Shown: positions 23,740 through 35,994 of the stretch, one piece after another
How positions within the stretch are numbered: the first letter of the stretch is position 1
How the letters are laid out: the number at the start of each line of letters is the position of its first letter
Origin: Lycorma delicatula
Taxonomy: Eukaryota > Arthropoda > Insecta > Hemiptera > Fulgoridae
Length of the DNA stretch: 64,000 nucleotides
Reading direction: 5' to 3'
NCBI RefSeq assembly: GCF_047948215.1
Contig: NC_134463.1
Coordinates: 51,404,701 to 51,468,700 of the forward strand
Translations under genes and position numbers: made by a program
Notes under the pieces: generated by a model
Told to the model about the DNA's origin: nothing
The model's input: only the letters and a program-made list of their open reading frames with translations
Databases searched by the model: none

Positions 23740-25105
23740 AACGGACTTTACATTAAACTCCAGATATAATGTGCGCTTTCGAATTTATATCTGCTAATTC
23801 AATGAATATTTTTATTTAATGGATTCTTTAAAAAATTTTAAGGAATCACTTTAACAAAATTTAACGAGAATAAGACTAATGAAAAATACTTCATCAAAGT
23901 TTATTCATTTACATAATGAATAAATTAATTAGGTTTTAATCAGAAGTTTCACGCTTACTTTTACGTTAATGAGAAATGTTGTTTTTTGTCTTTATTAACA
24001 TGTATCATTTTTATTTTAAAAAGCTGTTACACGCAATAGAATGTATTAAAACAAAATGGTTCTAAATCATTTTTTTCTATAAAGTTTATTAGAGAATTTA
24101 TATTAAAATTAATATTCTACTTATTTTTATGTATAATATTAATTAGTAATAATATCTTAAAAGAAAATTCGTAATTGAGAAAAATGATTGTAATGAGTAG
24201 AGATGATTCTAAACTTTACTTTAAATTTTGAATTTTACAAAAATGTGTCAGGAAAGGATAATAAATGTTAGCTGTAAACTTTTAGGAATTTTTCGTGAAT
24301 TAATGAAACGTTATAACAACAAATTATTAATATTTTAATTAAAGTAATAAAACTTAAAATATAATGTGGAAAAAGTTTAAATTCTAAAAAAATAATAAGA
24401 CTGAAATTTAGCAATATTTAAAAATATTAATGTCATTCAATTTTTTTTTATACACAAGATTTGTGTTTTTACTTCCCGTCAAATTAATCTAATTATGTAG
24501 CATTGAGTTACAATCTATTTATTAATTTTTTTTTGGGAAAGTTTTTCTAATCTTAGCACCATTAAACATTTATATTGTCTAAAAGTTTTTTAACATAGGC
24601 TACCTTTATACGACAGTAGAAAATTTCATGCAACCTGTTTTCCTTGAGATAAACCTTTAGCGTATCCGATGTTATATAAGAGGCGAAGAAAATGGGGTGT
24701 GTAATCCAAGTGGAGAGTTTAAGTGGAGTTGTATATATATTAAAAGCCTTATAACTGCAGCTTGGGTTTTTATTATAGCAAGGCTGTATTGTGGCTTTCA
24801 GTTTTATGTTTTTATTTTATAAACGTAGGTAGAACATCTCATTTTTGCATACATCGTTAATCTTTGTTTTTATTCTAAACATTTATTTTCGTATTTATAT
24901 TAATTTTAATAATTGCTTTGTAGTATCTGAGGAAGATTGTTTAAAAAATTTGAATGCATTTTTAGTTAAAAATTACAAGTTTTTTTTTTTAAATTAAAAT
25001 CTTAGTTATTTTGCTTTATTGTTTCCTTTTTATTATTAAAAAAAAAATGAAATTCTATTATAGAAATTAAAAAAATATTCGCTGGATAAATTGTAAGCAT
25101 CTAAT
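23740..25105. other. AT-rich stretch, nothing recognised
   Basis: No gene or repeat copy identified on either strand. Confidence 0.45.
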
Positions 25106-25112
25106 TTTAAAC

Positions 25113-25277
25113 ATGAATAAAACCGTTGTATTATGCGTCCAAGATAAACGTATCATTGCTGGTCGCGTGGTTAGACCTCTTATTATTAAAAACAACGATA
25201 GTATTTCCGTCGCTCATAAAGTGAAATTTTTAGATGTCTTATTAAGTGAGAAATTCAAATTGTTTCGTTTGAGATAA
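25113..25277 (+). pseudogene. Possible LINE RT-domain shred (54 codons)
   Basis: An ATG at 25113 opens 54 codons to TAA at 25275. The stretch NNDSISVAHKVKFLDVLLSE resembles the I-x-x-V-x-x-V-KFLGV-x-LD-x-KL block that follows the palm of many LINE reverse transcriptases (KFLGV is KFLDV here). Codon composition is less AT-rich than the flanks. It is short and isolated, so the call is tentative; a small host exon is an alternative. Confidence 0.3.
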
Positions 25278-25284
25278 AAATCAA

Positions 25285-26343
25285 ACATTCTTTAGGTTCT
25301 CTAAGTAGTTAGACTGAGTTTTAAGATACAAAAATTGGCGGTAAATCATTGTATTACATACTTAAGTAAGAATTTTGTAAATAAATAAAATTTTTTAACT
25401 TATATTTGTGAATAACTTAATTTATATATTTATGAATTTTCAGTGTTTATAAAAAAATAATAATAATAATAACAATAATAATAATCATTTATTCTTAAAA
25501 AATAACGATATTCACCTTTTCAAAAATGGACAATAGATTTTTTCGTACAACTCAACGCAGTTATTCTGTTTATTGAAAAAATTATTATCTTTCATTGACA
25601 TTTCTAATAAGCTATTGAACGTATGAAAAATCTTTCTGCCAATTAATTTAAAATACAATATAAATAATACTTATTAATGGAGACAAAGTTACTCTGCAAA
25701 TAAATTTCTAAAAAAATATTTGTTAAAATATTTTTAAAAAATCTGAATGTTCTGAATCCTATTTAACATGTACGTAAATCTGTGATCAGAATATTTTTCA
25801 ATAATCCTTCGGAATTATGAATTATTTTGTAGTAATTTTTATGGATAGTTTGCTTACCTTCTCATTTTTTCAAGTTTATACTATAAATATTAAATATGAA
25901 CTTTAATTACATCTGGTTTTATATTAATAATTCTTATAATATTATATATTATTACTTACGGAATAGCATAAAAAATTTATTTATTTATATTTCATTCAAA
26001 ATTTTGAATTCATTAATATAATTTATAGAGTTTATAGCTAAATTATTTCTGGTAAGAATCTACATGTGTCTCCTAGATCCTCTCAAAGTATATCAGAATT
26101 TTATCCAATACAGTTCAGTACATATTTTGGCAGGTCATACCCTTTTCATTTAGTGAGATTAAGGATCTAAATTAAAGAATATTTTTTCTTTGGAGAAATT
26201 ACATTAGAAATTGTCTGCAACCTCTTCATATTCATTTACGTAGGTAATACTGAAAACTGCGAAGTTGAGAATGATGAATGATTTTTTCAGTTGAAAGATA
26301 TTTCCTGAATGCTTTATCTCCTATTAGCAATTAGCAGTAAAAA

Positions 26344-26377
<34 letters not shown>

Positions 26378-27120
26378 TACTTTCAAAAGAAAAGAAAGTA
26401 CTGAAAAAGCAAAATTGAGAATTTAATATTTTAAATTATTCTATCAATAAATCTGTTCGAATTTTTTTTTCTTTTTATTTTCTTTTGCTCAATTTTAAAC
26501 TAATTACGCAGCCCTGTTAAATCGGGAAAGAGTAAAATGAGAATTAAATTTTTAGTCTCTCTTGTAAATTTGGATCACACATTTAATTTTATATTTTTTC
26601 CAAGTTTTGTGGATAAAGAGTACTTGTGAATACACGTCCACCTAAACTTATAGCAATCTCTTGAAACTTTTCTAGGATTGAAAACTATTTATGAATATCA
26701 TTTGTGACCCACGTCTGGCCACGCGGAGTCATTAGACCTGATCAACGATTAGCTAGTAAAGTGGATAATAAAAGTAGATCACAATTAGTCGGATATGTCA
26801 CATTTACTTAGACGAGAGGTGACTGTCTCTGAGTCCACCTGGATGGGGTTTTCATCCAGAACTCTATTTATGTTCCTGTTTTGTTTCTCTGTTCCTTATT
26901 TTTTTTTTCTTTTAATTTATGGACTGAATCTCCGCAAATGCGTTTAAATAAGTGAATTTATGTGTGAATTAAATATGTATATTTTAGTGAGCGGCTTCAT
27001 TGGAAACCGTCATCACGTGTAATTTTATTTACTTATCGTTTCCTATTGGAACCGACTGTAAATAAACGAATTGTGATGCAAAAAAAAAAAAATGTTATCA
27101 TACTGTTATTTCTTTTAAAT
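25285..27120. other. AT-rich stretch, mostly unassigned
   Basis: Holds (AAT)n at 25455-25485, an (AT)n/T run at 26346-26379, and a more balanced block at 26690-26880 with an inverted CTGGATGGGGTTTTCATCCAG hairpin near 26838. No coding region recognised. Confidence 0.4.
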
Positions 27121-27137
27121 ATAACTATAGTTCGGTA

Positions 27138-27292
27138 GGCGGCCTTGGTGGCGCAAGTGGTAGCGTCTCGGCCTTTCATCCGGAGGTCCAGAGTTCGAAT
27201 CCCGGTCAGGCATGTAATTTTCACATATGCTACAAATCATTCATCTCATTCTCTGAAGCATGCCTTTTGGTAGACCCGGAGGTTAAAAAAAA
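27138..27292 (+). repeat. SINE-2, copy 2 (best copy)
   Basis: GGCGGCCTTGGTGGCGCAAG opens a tRNA-like head: A-box-like TGGCGCAAGTGG, then GTAGCGTCTCGGCCTTTCAT, then the B-box GAGTTCGAATCCCGG about 60 bases in. The 3' domain reads TTCTCTGAAGCATGCC ... ACCCGGAGGTTAAAAAAAAA. AACTATAG occurs just before (27123-27130) and just after (27292-27299) and may be the target duplication. CTATAGATC also follows the tail of copy 1, so this is not certain. It is not a tRNA gene: the anticodon arm is not foldable as a standard cloverleaf by eye and the tail is attached. Confidence 0.85.
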
Positions 27293-27539
27293 ACTATAGA
27301 TCTGGAACCATAAATAACATAAAATTTATAATAATATTTAAATGACTGTTTTTGTCATTTTTTCTTCCGCTAAATGTTATAAAAATTATTAATAATAAAA
27401 AATAAAAATAAATTTAAAAACCTTTCATTATGATGCGCAAGCGTACTGCCGGATTAATTGTCTGGAATAACTCGATTGTTTGTCAACGGATTTTTACAAA
27501 TCAGGTGTCATATTTTAAAAAATAAAATAATTAGTAAAT

Positions 27540-27880
27540 TTTTGACCAAAGTAAAAATTTGATTAAACAAATAATTACAAAATGGAAAATTAAAAATTAA
27601 GATGGCAGCCATTTTGAACGTGAAGTTTTCAAGATTTTTTTTTTGTAGAATAAGACACTGGTTTTAGATTTGGCAAATTTAATTAAAGAAAGGTTTACCC
27701 GTTTTTAAGACGTACATTTTTTGTTGAAAAATCACAAAAAGGACGTCCAGAAGGAAAAAATGCAAGTTAGGAATTATGTTGATATAAACCCTTTTTGCTC
27801 ATTTTAGTGTTCTGAATCAGTTTTTGAAGTTCGGCTAATATTTCCAGAACAGTCTTTATATCATTAAATAAATAAATGTA
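27540..27880 (+). repeat. REP-C, copy 1
   Basis: The block around AAGATGGCAGCCATTTTGAA with an upstream AAAGTAAAAATTTGATTAAA resembles 49363-49520 (TCAGTAAAAATTTAATCAAA ... AAGATGGCTGCCATTTTGAA) over roughly 150 bases. No coding potential; class unknown. Confidence 0.55.
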
Positions 27881-27899
27881 ATATATATATAAACAGGAT

Positions 27900-30425
27900 A
27901 AAAAGAGGAATGCTTTATAATCCGAAGATTACTGAAAAAGTAAACTTTAGATATTCAACTCAAAAAAATAAATAGTGTAATATTTTCACTGATGAAGTAC
28001 CTCGCTTAGCTTTACTACGAAGAATCTATATATTTACCTAGCATACTTGCACTTATGTATAGGGGCATGGACGTAGTATTTACTTTTATACTATATTCCT
28101 TTTGGACCGGCTTTTAAAAATAAAAAAATGAAGAAAATAGTAATAGATAAATAAGAAAAGGACTGAGATATGAAAAAACTAAAAACAGTACGAGAAGAGA
28201 TCAAAGTTCGTTCACCATTGAAAAAGAAATTTCAGAATATCTCAGGTTTCCAGGAAAAACAAAACCAATGGAAGCAGTATGACTTTATAAAAGAAAGAAA
28301 AAAAACACCGGGAAATGATGAAGGAGATGTAGAAGAAAAATAAATGTAAAAGTTAGTTGAAATAACATAGTCCATAGTGGCGAAAAAAAAAACTTAAGAA
28401 AGTTTTATTTAGACTTAGTATATTGCACAGTAAATGTTCGAAAATTTATTAACTCTTTAACCGTATATTTCTCAAATATTATGCGTATCTTTTAATTATT
28501 TTAAAATAAAAAAAAGTTTATCTTTTAAAGATTTCCTCGAAGAACTAGTAATGAGTATGACAATTTTCGGGGTTAAGTGTGCCTCAATATTTTATCAAAT
28601 TAGGTGTTAAATTTAATTAAAATTAAATTTAGTGGTAATTTCATATTTAAAAAATTAGATATTTTTATTTTAAATATTTAATATTTATTAAATAAAAATT
28701 AACTTAATTTAAATTTGTTAAATTAAATTATTTTTTATCCCAAAATTACCTACTTTTATTTGGAAAAAGTATTAGTTGATTAAAAAATTTCCAACTGAAA
28801 ATAAGAATAATGTTGAACAGTTTCTGTTCAATAAAGTGTGAAAAAAATAAAGCTTTCAAAAACCGTTTGAAAATTTGTTTACTTAAAATCTAAAATTAGA
28901 TAGAAAGTTTAATCTTTAAATATCTTTGTTGATAGATACTGAGAAAAAATATAAATTAATAAGCTAAGTAATTATTTATGGAAATACAATGAAATTAATA
29001 TTAATTGGTAAACAAAATAAATTTACGAAACACAACAAAATAAAAATTTCTAAGTGTTTTTATACACAAATCTCTAATTTTTTTGACAATTTCAATTGAA
29101 AGCATAAATTTAGTTTATAAACATCTATTTCATTAAAACCAGCATTTCAGATTACTCACTATGATATTTAAACGTCATTTATATAGGTGGAATAAGATAA
29201 AAATTTACCTGTAGAATTACAGAAATAGTGTGAATCTTCTTCTATTAACAAAATTTAAGGAAGAGATACCAGGTATTGTTCTTATGATCGAAAACTTTGA
29301 TGAAAAAATTTAAGTTTTAATATATAGAAAACAACAAAACTTTCGGAGTATTTAAAAAAAAAATGTTTATATGTTTACAGAATCAAGAGTAAAAAACACG
29401 AACAATGGTTATTGTTTAAAACAATCTCAATAAAAGCATAAAATTAATTTAGTTTAAAATAATTTGAACGATTCATAAAACTTTCACCTAAGTTTATCTA
29501 TTAAGATCTAATGCATTTTTACATAGACTGGTATATAAAAATTTAACTTGAAAGAAGTTATAGATCTTATGAACACCTTAAACCAATCAAACAGATATCT
29601 CTACCTATAAAATAGAATTAAATAAGGGATAACGGTAAAAATAAATAAAGAGATAAACTAAAAATTAAAAAACACAATTAGTTTTCTTTCGTTATTCAAC
29701 AATGTTGTTTCTTCACCGTTATTGATAAAGTAAGCTTCCTCCTACCTTTACTGTTATGTAAAGTAAAATGTTTGTTTCCTATAAAAATAATTTTGTTATT
29801 AGTTTCTAGGTAATACATCCAAATTCTTTGGTCAATTTTATTGATATTGAGAATCATTTATTCTATTTTCAATAATTATTTTTAGTATATTAAATTATAG
29901 TATCAATTATAATAACAAACATTTATATTTTACTTATAGATTCATATACGCTTGATCTTGTAATCTTTTTTTGTGTTTTCATAAGAGAGATGAATTTCAT
30001 AGATGTAGCTACTATGATAATGTGATTTTTAAAGTCGTTTTAATTGTGATTTTTTTGTATTTATTATCTTTATGTTACGTGGAAAGGAATGTAGAATTTT
30101 TAACACCAGGATCACAGAAATCAGGGACAAAAATTATATCTTTTATGTAATTTTTTTTTTTTAATATGTTAATATTAAATTTAACTAAATATTTAATGGA
30201 AACAGCTGAACGAATAGAAGTTAGTTAACAATTAATTAACTATTTATAATTAAGTAATATTATTACAAACCATTAATTATAAGCGGAATCTAGAATTAAT
30301 CATAAGAATAGTATTCCTAATTTTTCCAAGTGGTATGAAAAATATTAAGCTTTATAAAATGTTAAGATTCTAATGGAAAAAAAGCTGATAACACAATTGT
30401 AGAACTTTCATACTTAGTATATATT
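27900..30425. other. AT-rich stretch, nothing recognised
   Basis: Includes a purine-rich stretch (28130-28345) and AATTTAATTAAAATTAAATT-type palindromic AT DNA (28600-28735). No genes identified. Confidence 0.45.
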
Positions 30426-30429
30426 TCTC

Positions 30430-30912
30430 TTTCTTGTGGACAGGAAAACTGCCGTAACTTTGCGCTTTTTCGCCAACCACTTTCAAATTTATACATAAAA
30501 TATAATGACCAAAATATTGGTAGAGTTCCTTAATGGGCGAAATCAAACCAGAGGGGTGGAAATGAGAGGCTTTTTTTTTAAAAAAAGAAGCAATATATCA
30601 CTATTACTTTAATATTAAGGAGAATATCGAATTTTTGTATAGTTCCGACTATTCTTTAGATAAGGGCCTCAAACTTATTTAAGTAAAGTTTATTGATAAC
30701 ACCAACCGTTGGCCCAGGAGAAGGAAAAAATGGGGTTTAGAAGACAAAAAAATCATACCTCCCTTGATAGGCACAGTATCAAATCGGTTTAAAGTGGTCG
30801 TTAGTCCTCTAAACATTACCTAAAACTTATGTTTGAAACAATTTTTTATATGAAAAACCCTTACGGCAAGGGATGACCAAAATGTTGCTGGAATTGTAAG
30901 ATGAGGTTTGAC
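30430..30912 (-). repeat. REP-B, copy 1
   Basis: Minus-sense landmarks match the other copies: CAAGGGATGACCAAAAT on plus (GGTCATCCCTTG in element sense), GTTTTAGGTAATGTTTAGAG, GTGCCTATCAAGGGAGGTAT, GGCCAACGGTTGG, and the CGCAAAGTTACGGCAGTTTT block. No ORF of note. The class is not recognised: no clear terminal repeats and no tRNA boxes. Confidence 0.8.
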
Positions 30913-30919
30913 GTATACT

Positions 30920-31705
30920 AAACATGTGAAATTATTGATTAGTAATGTAGTTTAACTTATGAATAAAAATATTTCGTCAATTTTTTACAGAGCTGTGAGC
31001 AGAATGGCACCCGGAACTGGAACAAATCTTAAAACTAAACTTTAGATGTAATTGTGTAAACCGTCTTACGATACCATTATACATATGTATTGTCTTTGGA
31101 ATTACATTATTTTACCATCCTTTTCAGTAAACTAGCTACATTCATTCGCTGATTAAATTCAGAAAATCTTTCACAAAGTTCAGTTATATTCTCTACGAGA
31201 ATATGAGAAAGTATGGAGTAATAATAATTATTGTATAATTTGTGACAGCCTACCGGTAGATAATGTAAAGAGACGCTATTTTAAGTGCATTAGGAAAATT
31301 ACGAGCCTAATTATATAACAGACACTAGATTTAAATTTGTTCCAAAGTTAACGACAAATTCAATTTAAAATAACTACTTATACAAGACTACAATTCACAT
31401 TGATTAAAATAAATAAAAATATACAAACAAATTTTTATTTAAAAATTATTAGATATCATATGAAAAAAAATTGGTATAAAAACAGGTATAATTTATGAAA
31501 ATAATTCCTCTAATAGCGTAATAATGGAAAGTCTATGAGTCAATATAACAAATAATTCTATTTTCGCAACAAGTAAAAAGTAAAATAAATTTTTAATTTG
31601 ATGAGAGTAAAAATAATAATATCAATATATTGTAGATAGACAGCAAAATTACGAAACAGAATTTTAATTTTCATATTCCTTTTAATCAGAATCCTGGTTA
31701 AATTA
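30920..31705. other. AT-rich stretch, nothing recognised
   Basis: A 67-codon minus ORF (31558-31761) overlaps the start of the mariner relic and has no motif; rejected as a gene. Confidence 0.45.
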
Positions 31706-31712
31706 TATTTAC

Positions 31713-32425
31713 ATAGGTCGTTCAGAAAGTAAAAATCGTTTTCCACATTGCATGCGCGCATTTTAACTCATCACAACGGGACAAGGCCTCAGTTGTCCTC
31801 TTACTGCTGCACGAAATTTCGTAGGTGTACTGTGACCGAGTGATTTTGAGTGTGTTTATAATCAATAAAAAAATTGAAAATCCCCAACTGTGAGGTACGA
31901 TCCATCATATATTTTCTGAATGTGCAAGCTGCTCTACCTATATAAACTCATCTTCAAATTAATGCCATATTTGGCGACAGTGTAATGAACTAAAAAATGT
32001 AAATGAATGAAAAAAAATCTTGTTTATTTACGGTAAGGAGAACGTGTATTCATGAGGACTAACGCTGAGGACGCCCTACTCTAATGCTGAACAAATTACT
32101 GCTGAAACAGCAGATTGATAGACAATTTATAACGAAAATCGGCCTTTCAAGTTAGACGAATTTAGTAATGTATAAATTATAGTGATATATAAATTTCCTG
32201 TATTTTCACGAACTCTGTTACATAAAATTATATATCTTTTTACCTAAATTACCGTAAAATTTGTACCAGATGGGTCACAAAAATGTTGATAGAAAATTTA
32301 AAAAAAAAATCGTATGTCTGTTGCTGTATCATTCCTGAGCGGTACAATAGAGGTAGATAGAGATTGAAATGAATCATAGAGTGACCACCGGTGATGAAAC
32401 GTGGGTTTTGCACTACACATTAAAA
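31713..32425 (+). pseudogene. Mariner transposase relic, 3'-truncated
   Basis: TAGGTCGTTCAGAAAGTAAA (31714) looks like a mariner terminal repeat. Downstream plus-strand frames give NCEVRSIIYFLN (31884-31919), INAIFGDSVMN, then GRPTLMLNKLL, RTLLHKII (near 32210), CTRWVTKMLIENLKKKS and TGDETWVLHYT (32387-32419), the first catalytic Asp block. This order is that of mariner transposases. The rest of the catalytic domain and the 3' terminal repeat are absent: similarity ends at 32425 in an A-rich run. Stops and frameshifts throughout. It belongs to a different lineage from the 20.7 kb relic, judging by the differing blocks, but both are mariner-type. Confidence 0.8.
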
Positions 32426-32444
32426 TAAAAAAAAAAATGCTTTT

Positions 32445-33115
32445 TGTGTAATCTTATACAGGAAGAAAATGTATTCCAATTTATAGCAACCTGTTTAATT
32501 TTTAAAACATACATACGAAAATATTTTATTAAAAGTTTTCTAAATTTGTAATTATGCTTTTTAATTATGTAAAGGATGTTTTTATTACAGAACTACTCTG
32601 TTTAGAGAATTTAACTACGACTGACTTCTATAGTACATCTTTTATAGTAAACTGCTGAACGGTTAGTTAATCTTTCTATTAAAGCAAGAAATGTTTATTA
32701 CTATCACACCTAAAAATTAGTTTATGTAATTTTTTAGTATAGCAGAAAGAATAAATTCAATAACCCATGAAGAAGTTAATGGACAAATACTGGTGGGTGG
32801 CACTGAAACGGAATATTATGATCATGATTTTTTCTGATAACATTCGGTTATGATTAGTTATTATTTAGTAAAAATACAGTTACGTTACTATTATATTCCT
32901 TGAATAGCTAAAAAAAATTGTTATGCTGTTAGAACAGCCTGCATTCTAAAAAAAAAAAACATTGCCGATACTTTTACGGCTATCCAATAGTTGTTTCGAA
33001 ACCACTTGAATATTCATTGGATTAGCACAGTGCTGAAGGACCCGTAATATTAAATTCTAGATATAGAAATTTCAAGAGGTTGGTTTGGTATTTGTAAATT
33101 ATGTGAAAAGAAAGT
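32445..33115. other. AT-rich stretch, nothing recognised
   Basis: No gene or repeat copy identified between the truncated mariner and REP-B. Confidence 0.45.
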
Positions 33116-33119
33116 TAAA

Positions 33120-34022
33120 GCAATTTTTTTTTTCCTTTTTTTTTTGTTTTGATCATCCCTTGCCGTAAGCGTTGGTCATATGAAAAATCTTTCCAGGCAA
33201 AAGTTTTAGGTTATGTTTAGATGACTAAAGAACACTTTAAACTGATTCAATACTGTACCTATTAAGGGAGGTATGATTTTTTTTGTCTTCGAAACTCCAT
33301 TTTTTCTAACCACTGGGCCAATGGTTGGTATTATCAAAAAAAACTTTACTTTTATAAGATTTAGGCCCTTATCTACAGAATATTAAAAATGTTAAATGAA
33401 TTCTATATTTTACTTAATAAGAAAGTTATAGCGATATTTTGTTTTTTTTGAAAAACCTTACGATGGTCCGATTTTGCCCATTAACGAACTCGACTGAGAT
33501 TTTGGGTCGTTCTATTTTATATATCAATTTGAAAGTGATTAGCGCAAAATTACGGCAGTTATCGTGTCAACAAGAAAGTGATTATATATAAATATATGTA
33601 AACTTTTGAACTGACGTTGGTTTTAAAGTCTTTCCTTTTTTCTGTTTAGCTTCCGGTAAACAGAACCGTTCAGATAATACTTCAAGGGATAAATGAGGAT
33701 GATATGTATGAGTGTAATCTTGTACAGTCTCATTTCGACCATTCCTCAGAAGTTTGGTTAATTGAAACCCAACCACCAAAGAACACCGGTATCCACGATC
33801 TAGTATTCATATCCGTGTAAAAATAACTGATTTTACTAGGACTTGAACGCTGGAACATCCAAATCAGCTGATTTGAGAAGACGCGTTCACCGCTAGACCA
33901 ACACGGTGGATTGGTTTCGGAGTCTGGGGGATGTGAAACGCGAAGATATGTCAAAATTTCGGAAAAGTCGAATCGTGGTACCCATTACAATAGATAGCTT
34001 TTTTATGAAATCTACCTAAAAA
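33120..34022 (+). repeat. REP-B, copy 2, interrupted by a SINE
   Basis: Begins after a T-rich run with GATCATCCCTTGCCGTAAGC and proceeds through GGAGGTATGATTTTTTTTGT, GGGCCAATGGTTGGTATTAT, AACTCGACTGAGATTTTGGG and AAATTACGGCAGTTATCGTG. It is split by the SINE-1 at 33632-33912, then resumes with AGTCTGGGGGATGTGAAACG and ends near CTACCTAAAAACAG. Confidence 0.85.
33632..33912 (-). repeat. SINE-1, copy 2, nested in REP-B
   Basis: Minus sense: GTTGGTCTAGCGGTGAACGC (A box TGGTCTAGCGG), palindrome AAATCAGCTGATTT, B box GCGTTCAAGTCC, then GAATACTAGATCGTGGATAC, GTTCTTTGGTGGTTGGGTTT and the 3' domain ending in GGAAGCTAAACAGAAAAAAG. Target duplication: GGTTTTAAAGTCT (33619-33631) against GGTTTCGGAGTCT (33913-33925), two mismatches. 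Intact REP-B copies read GGTTTTAGAGTCTGGGG there, confirming the insertion point. The two overlapping minus ORFs are by-products. Confidence 0.9.
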
Positions 34023-34029
34023 CAGCAAA

Positions 34030-35650
34030 GATAAAAGTTATATTTTAATAATTTATATTATTTCATTGTTACGTGATAAATATAGCATCTAGAAAAATCC
34101 TTAAACTGAGCAAAGCGTAAATAAAAATAAAAATTTGTAATCTCCAAATTTACTTGTTTATATAAATATTAAGAAAATTAAGAGATAAATAAATATTCAT
34201 AAAAGTATTAAAAGAAGATTTTTGAGGTAAAGAAAAAAATAAAATTAAAAAAAAAAAAGAAATGAATATTATTTTATTTCATTTTATTTATTTCCTACAA
34301 AAAGGAAATTATACATGGTGATAAGAAATAAGTTGTAACAGGGTGATTATAAAGATGGTACAAGACGAAGGTCACAAAAGAAGACAAATTATGGGAATGA
34401 AGAGAAAGAAAGATAAGTCGGAAAAGGAAGTATATGTAATGATAAAAATAAACGAGAAAATGGAAAGGAAATACTTGTTTATATTCTGTTATTAATTACA
34501 ATTTAATTTTTCTTTTTCTGTTTTATTTGTAACATATTTCTTAAAAGGAAATTGCAAAAAAAAAACATTTTACAGGAGGGTAAAATAAATAACCTAACAA
34601 ACACAAACATGCTAACGTTGTTTTTTTTCTTTAAAAAGAAATTTACGTTAATTAAGGATGCAAAATATATATGTAATAAAAATGAAAAAAAAAAGTAGAA
34701 ATAATTTCAGTTGTTTTTTAACCAAACATTTCATTGGAACACAAAAATATAAAACAATGTTGGAAATGTTGGTTCTAGACAAATATAAAATGATATATTC
34801 TCTTCTTTAAACATATATAATATGATAAATACGCTCTTTCTTTTAAATATTTTTGAATAACAAATAATTCGTAACCGGTATTCAAATAAAAATAATGAAT
34901 TTACGATTGAATAATTTAAAAAACTAGAAAAAAGTTAAAAGATATTAAATGTAAACATCTGGGATTACATTTTAGATGGTATTTAAAGTACAATTTACTA
35001 ACGCTTTTTTTGTTCTGAATAACCATTGTTGAATTTTTAAATGTAGTTAAAATATAGGATAAATTTTTATATTGCTCGTATTTGACCATTGAACAATCAA
35101 ATAAAATAAACGTTTTTATTAATCAAATAGTTCACCATCCTACGCTTAACAAGATATGTAATTATAAAAAAAAAAAAAAAAAAAAAAAACATTTCCTAAA
35201 TTCACTTTACAAAATCTGTTTTATTTTTTTATTTCTTTATATGAATTAATTTTTAAAATTGTTGGATAAGGTAATTTTGTGTTTTATGTAAAATATAATC
35301 AATTATTAGTAATTTAATTAAGTTCGTAGAATAGTATTTATGTATTAAATATTTATAGTAAACTAAACGTACACAAGCATTTCGTACACATATATCAGTA
35401 TACATTATCAGTTAATGTTACACAATAATATATAATAGACAGCAATTTTTATTATAAACTGCTACCTTTTTAATAATACATAAATATCATATATAAAAAA
35501 TATCAGGTTTATTTATCTACTTTCTTATGAATATTCCGGAAGTCTCCAAATATTCCGTACAGCTTTTTGATTCGTGGCCCGTAGGTAGCCGCATTCCTTG
35601 TTCGTGACGTGTAGAGATGTAGTCTTTTACGTACTCTTGCCGACTATACG
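34030..35650. other. AT-rich stretch with homopolymers
   Basis: Purine-rich DNA at 34240-34460 and a 24-base A run at 35166-35189. No coding region recognised. Confidence 0.45.
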
Positions 35651-35658
35651 TAAGATAT

Positions 35659-35825
35659 GTGGGTTAATTGAAACCTAAACGCCAAAGAACACCGGTATGC
35701 ACAATCTAGTATTGAAATTCCAATAAAAGAAACTACTTTTATTAGGATTCGGCCCTGAAAACTCTCGACTGCGGGATCAGTTGTTTACGACGACGAGTTT
35801 TACTACTAGACCAATCCGGCTGGTT
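35659..35825 (-). repeat. SINE-1, copy 3, decayed and 3'-truncated
   Basis: Minus sense: GGATTGGTCTAGTAGTAAAA (A box), a degenerate B-box region at CAGGGCCGAATCC, then CAATACTAGATTGTGCATAC, CGGTGTTCTTTGGCG and TTTCAATTAACCC. The shared 3' domain is missing. Confidence 0.75.
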
Positions 35826-35850
35826 AAAACGATCAGATAAAACCTCTGCT

Positions 35851-35990
35851 TATCTCCTTATTAGAGTGATAGCATCTCATTTTTTTTTCCCCAATAGTCC
35901 CAGGTTTGAATCCCAGTTAGGCAAAGCTGTTTTACATGCGTCAAAAATATACAATTTTACATCTCACTCAAAAAAATTCAATCGTGATAG
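35851..35990 (+). repeat. SINE-2, copy 3, decayed
   Basis: Contains GAGTGATAGCATCTCA (A-box side) and the B-box block CCCAGGTTTGAATCCCAGTTA, then GGCAAAGCTGTTTTACATGC. The middle is replaced by a T run. It lies 26 bases from SINE-1 copy 3, in opposite orientation. Confidence 0.65.
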
Positions 35991-35994
35991 TGAA

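Noticed and set aside
27138..27210. Possible tRNA gene
   Set aside because: Has Pol III A and B boxes but is the head of a SINE, with related copies carrying the same attached tail; no proper anticodon arm seen.
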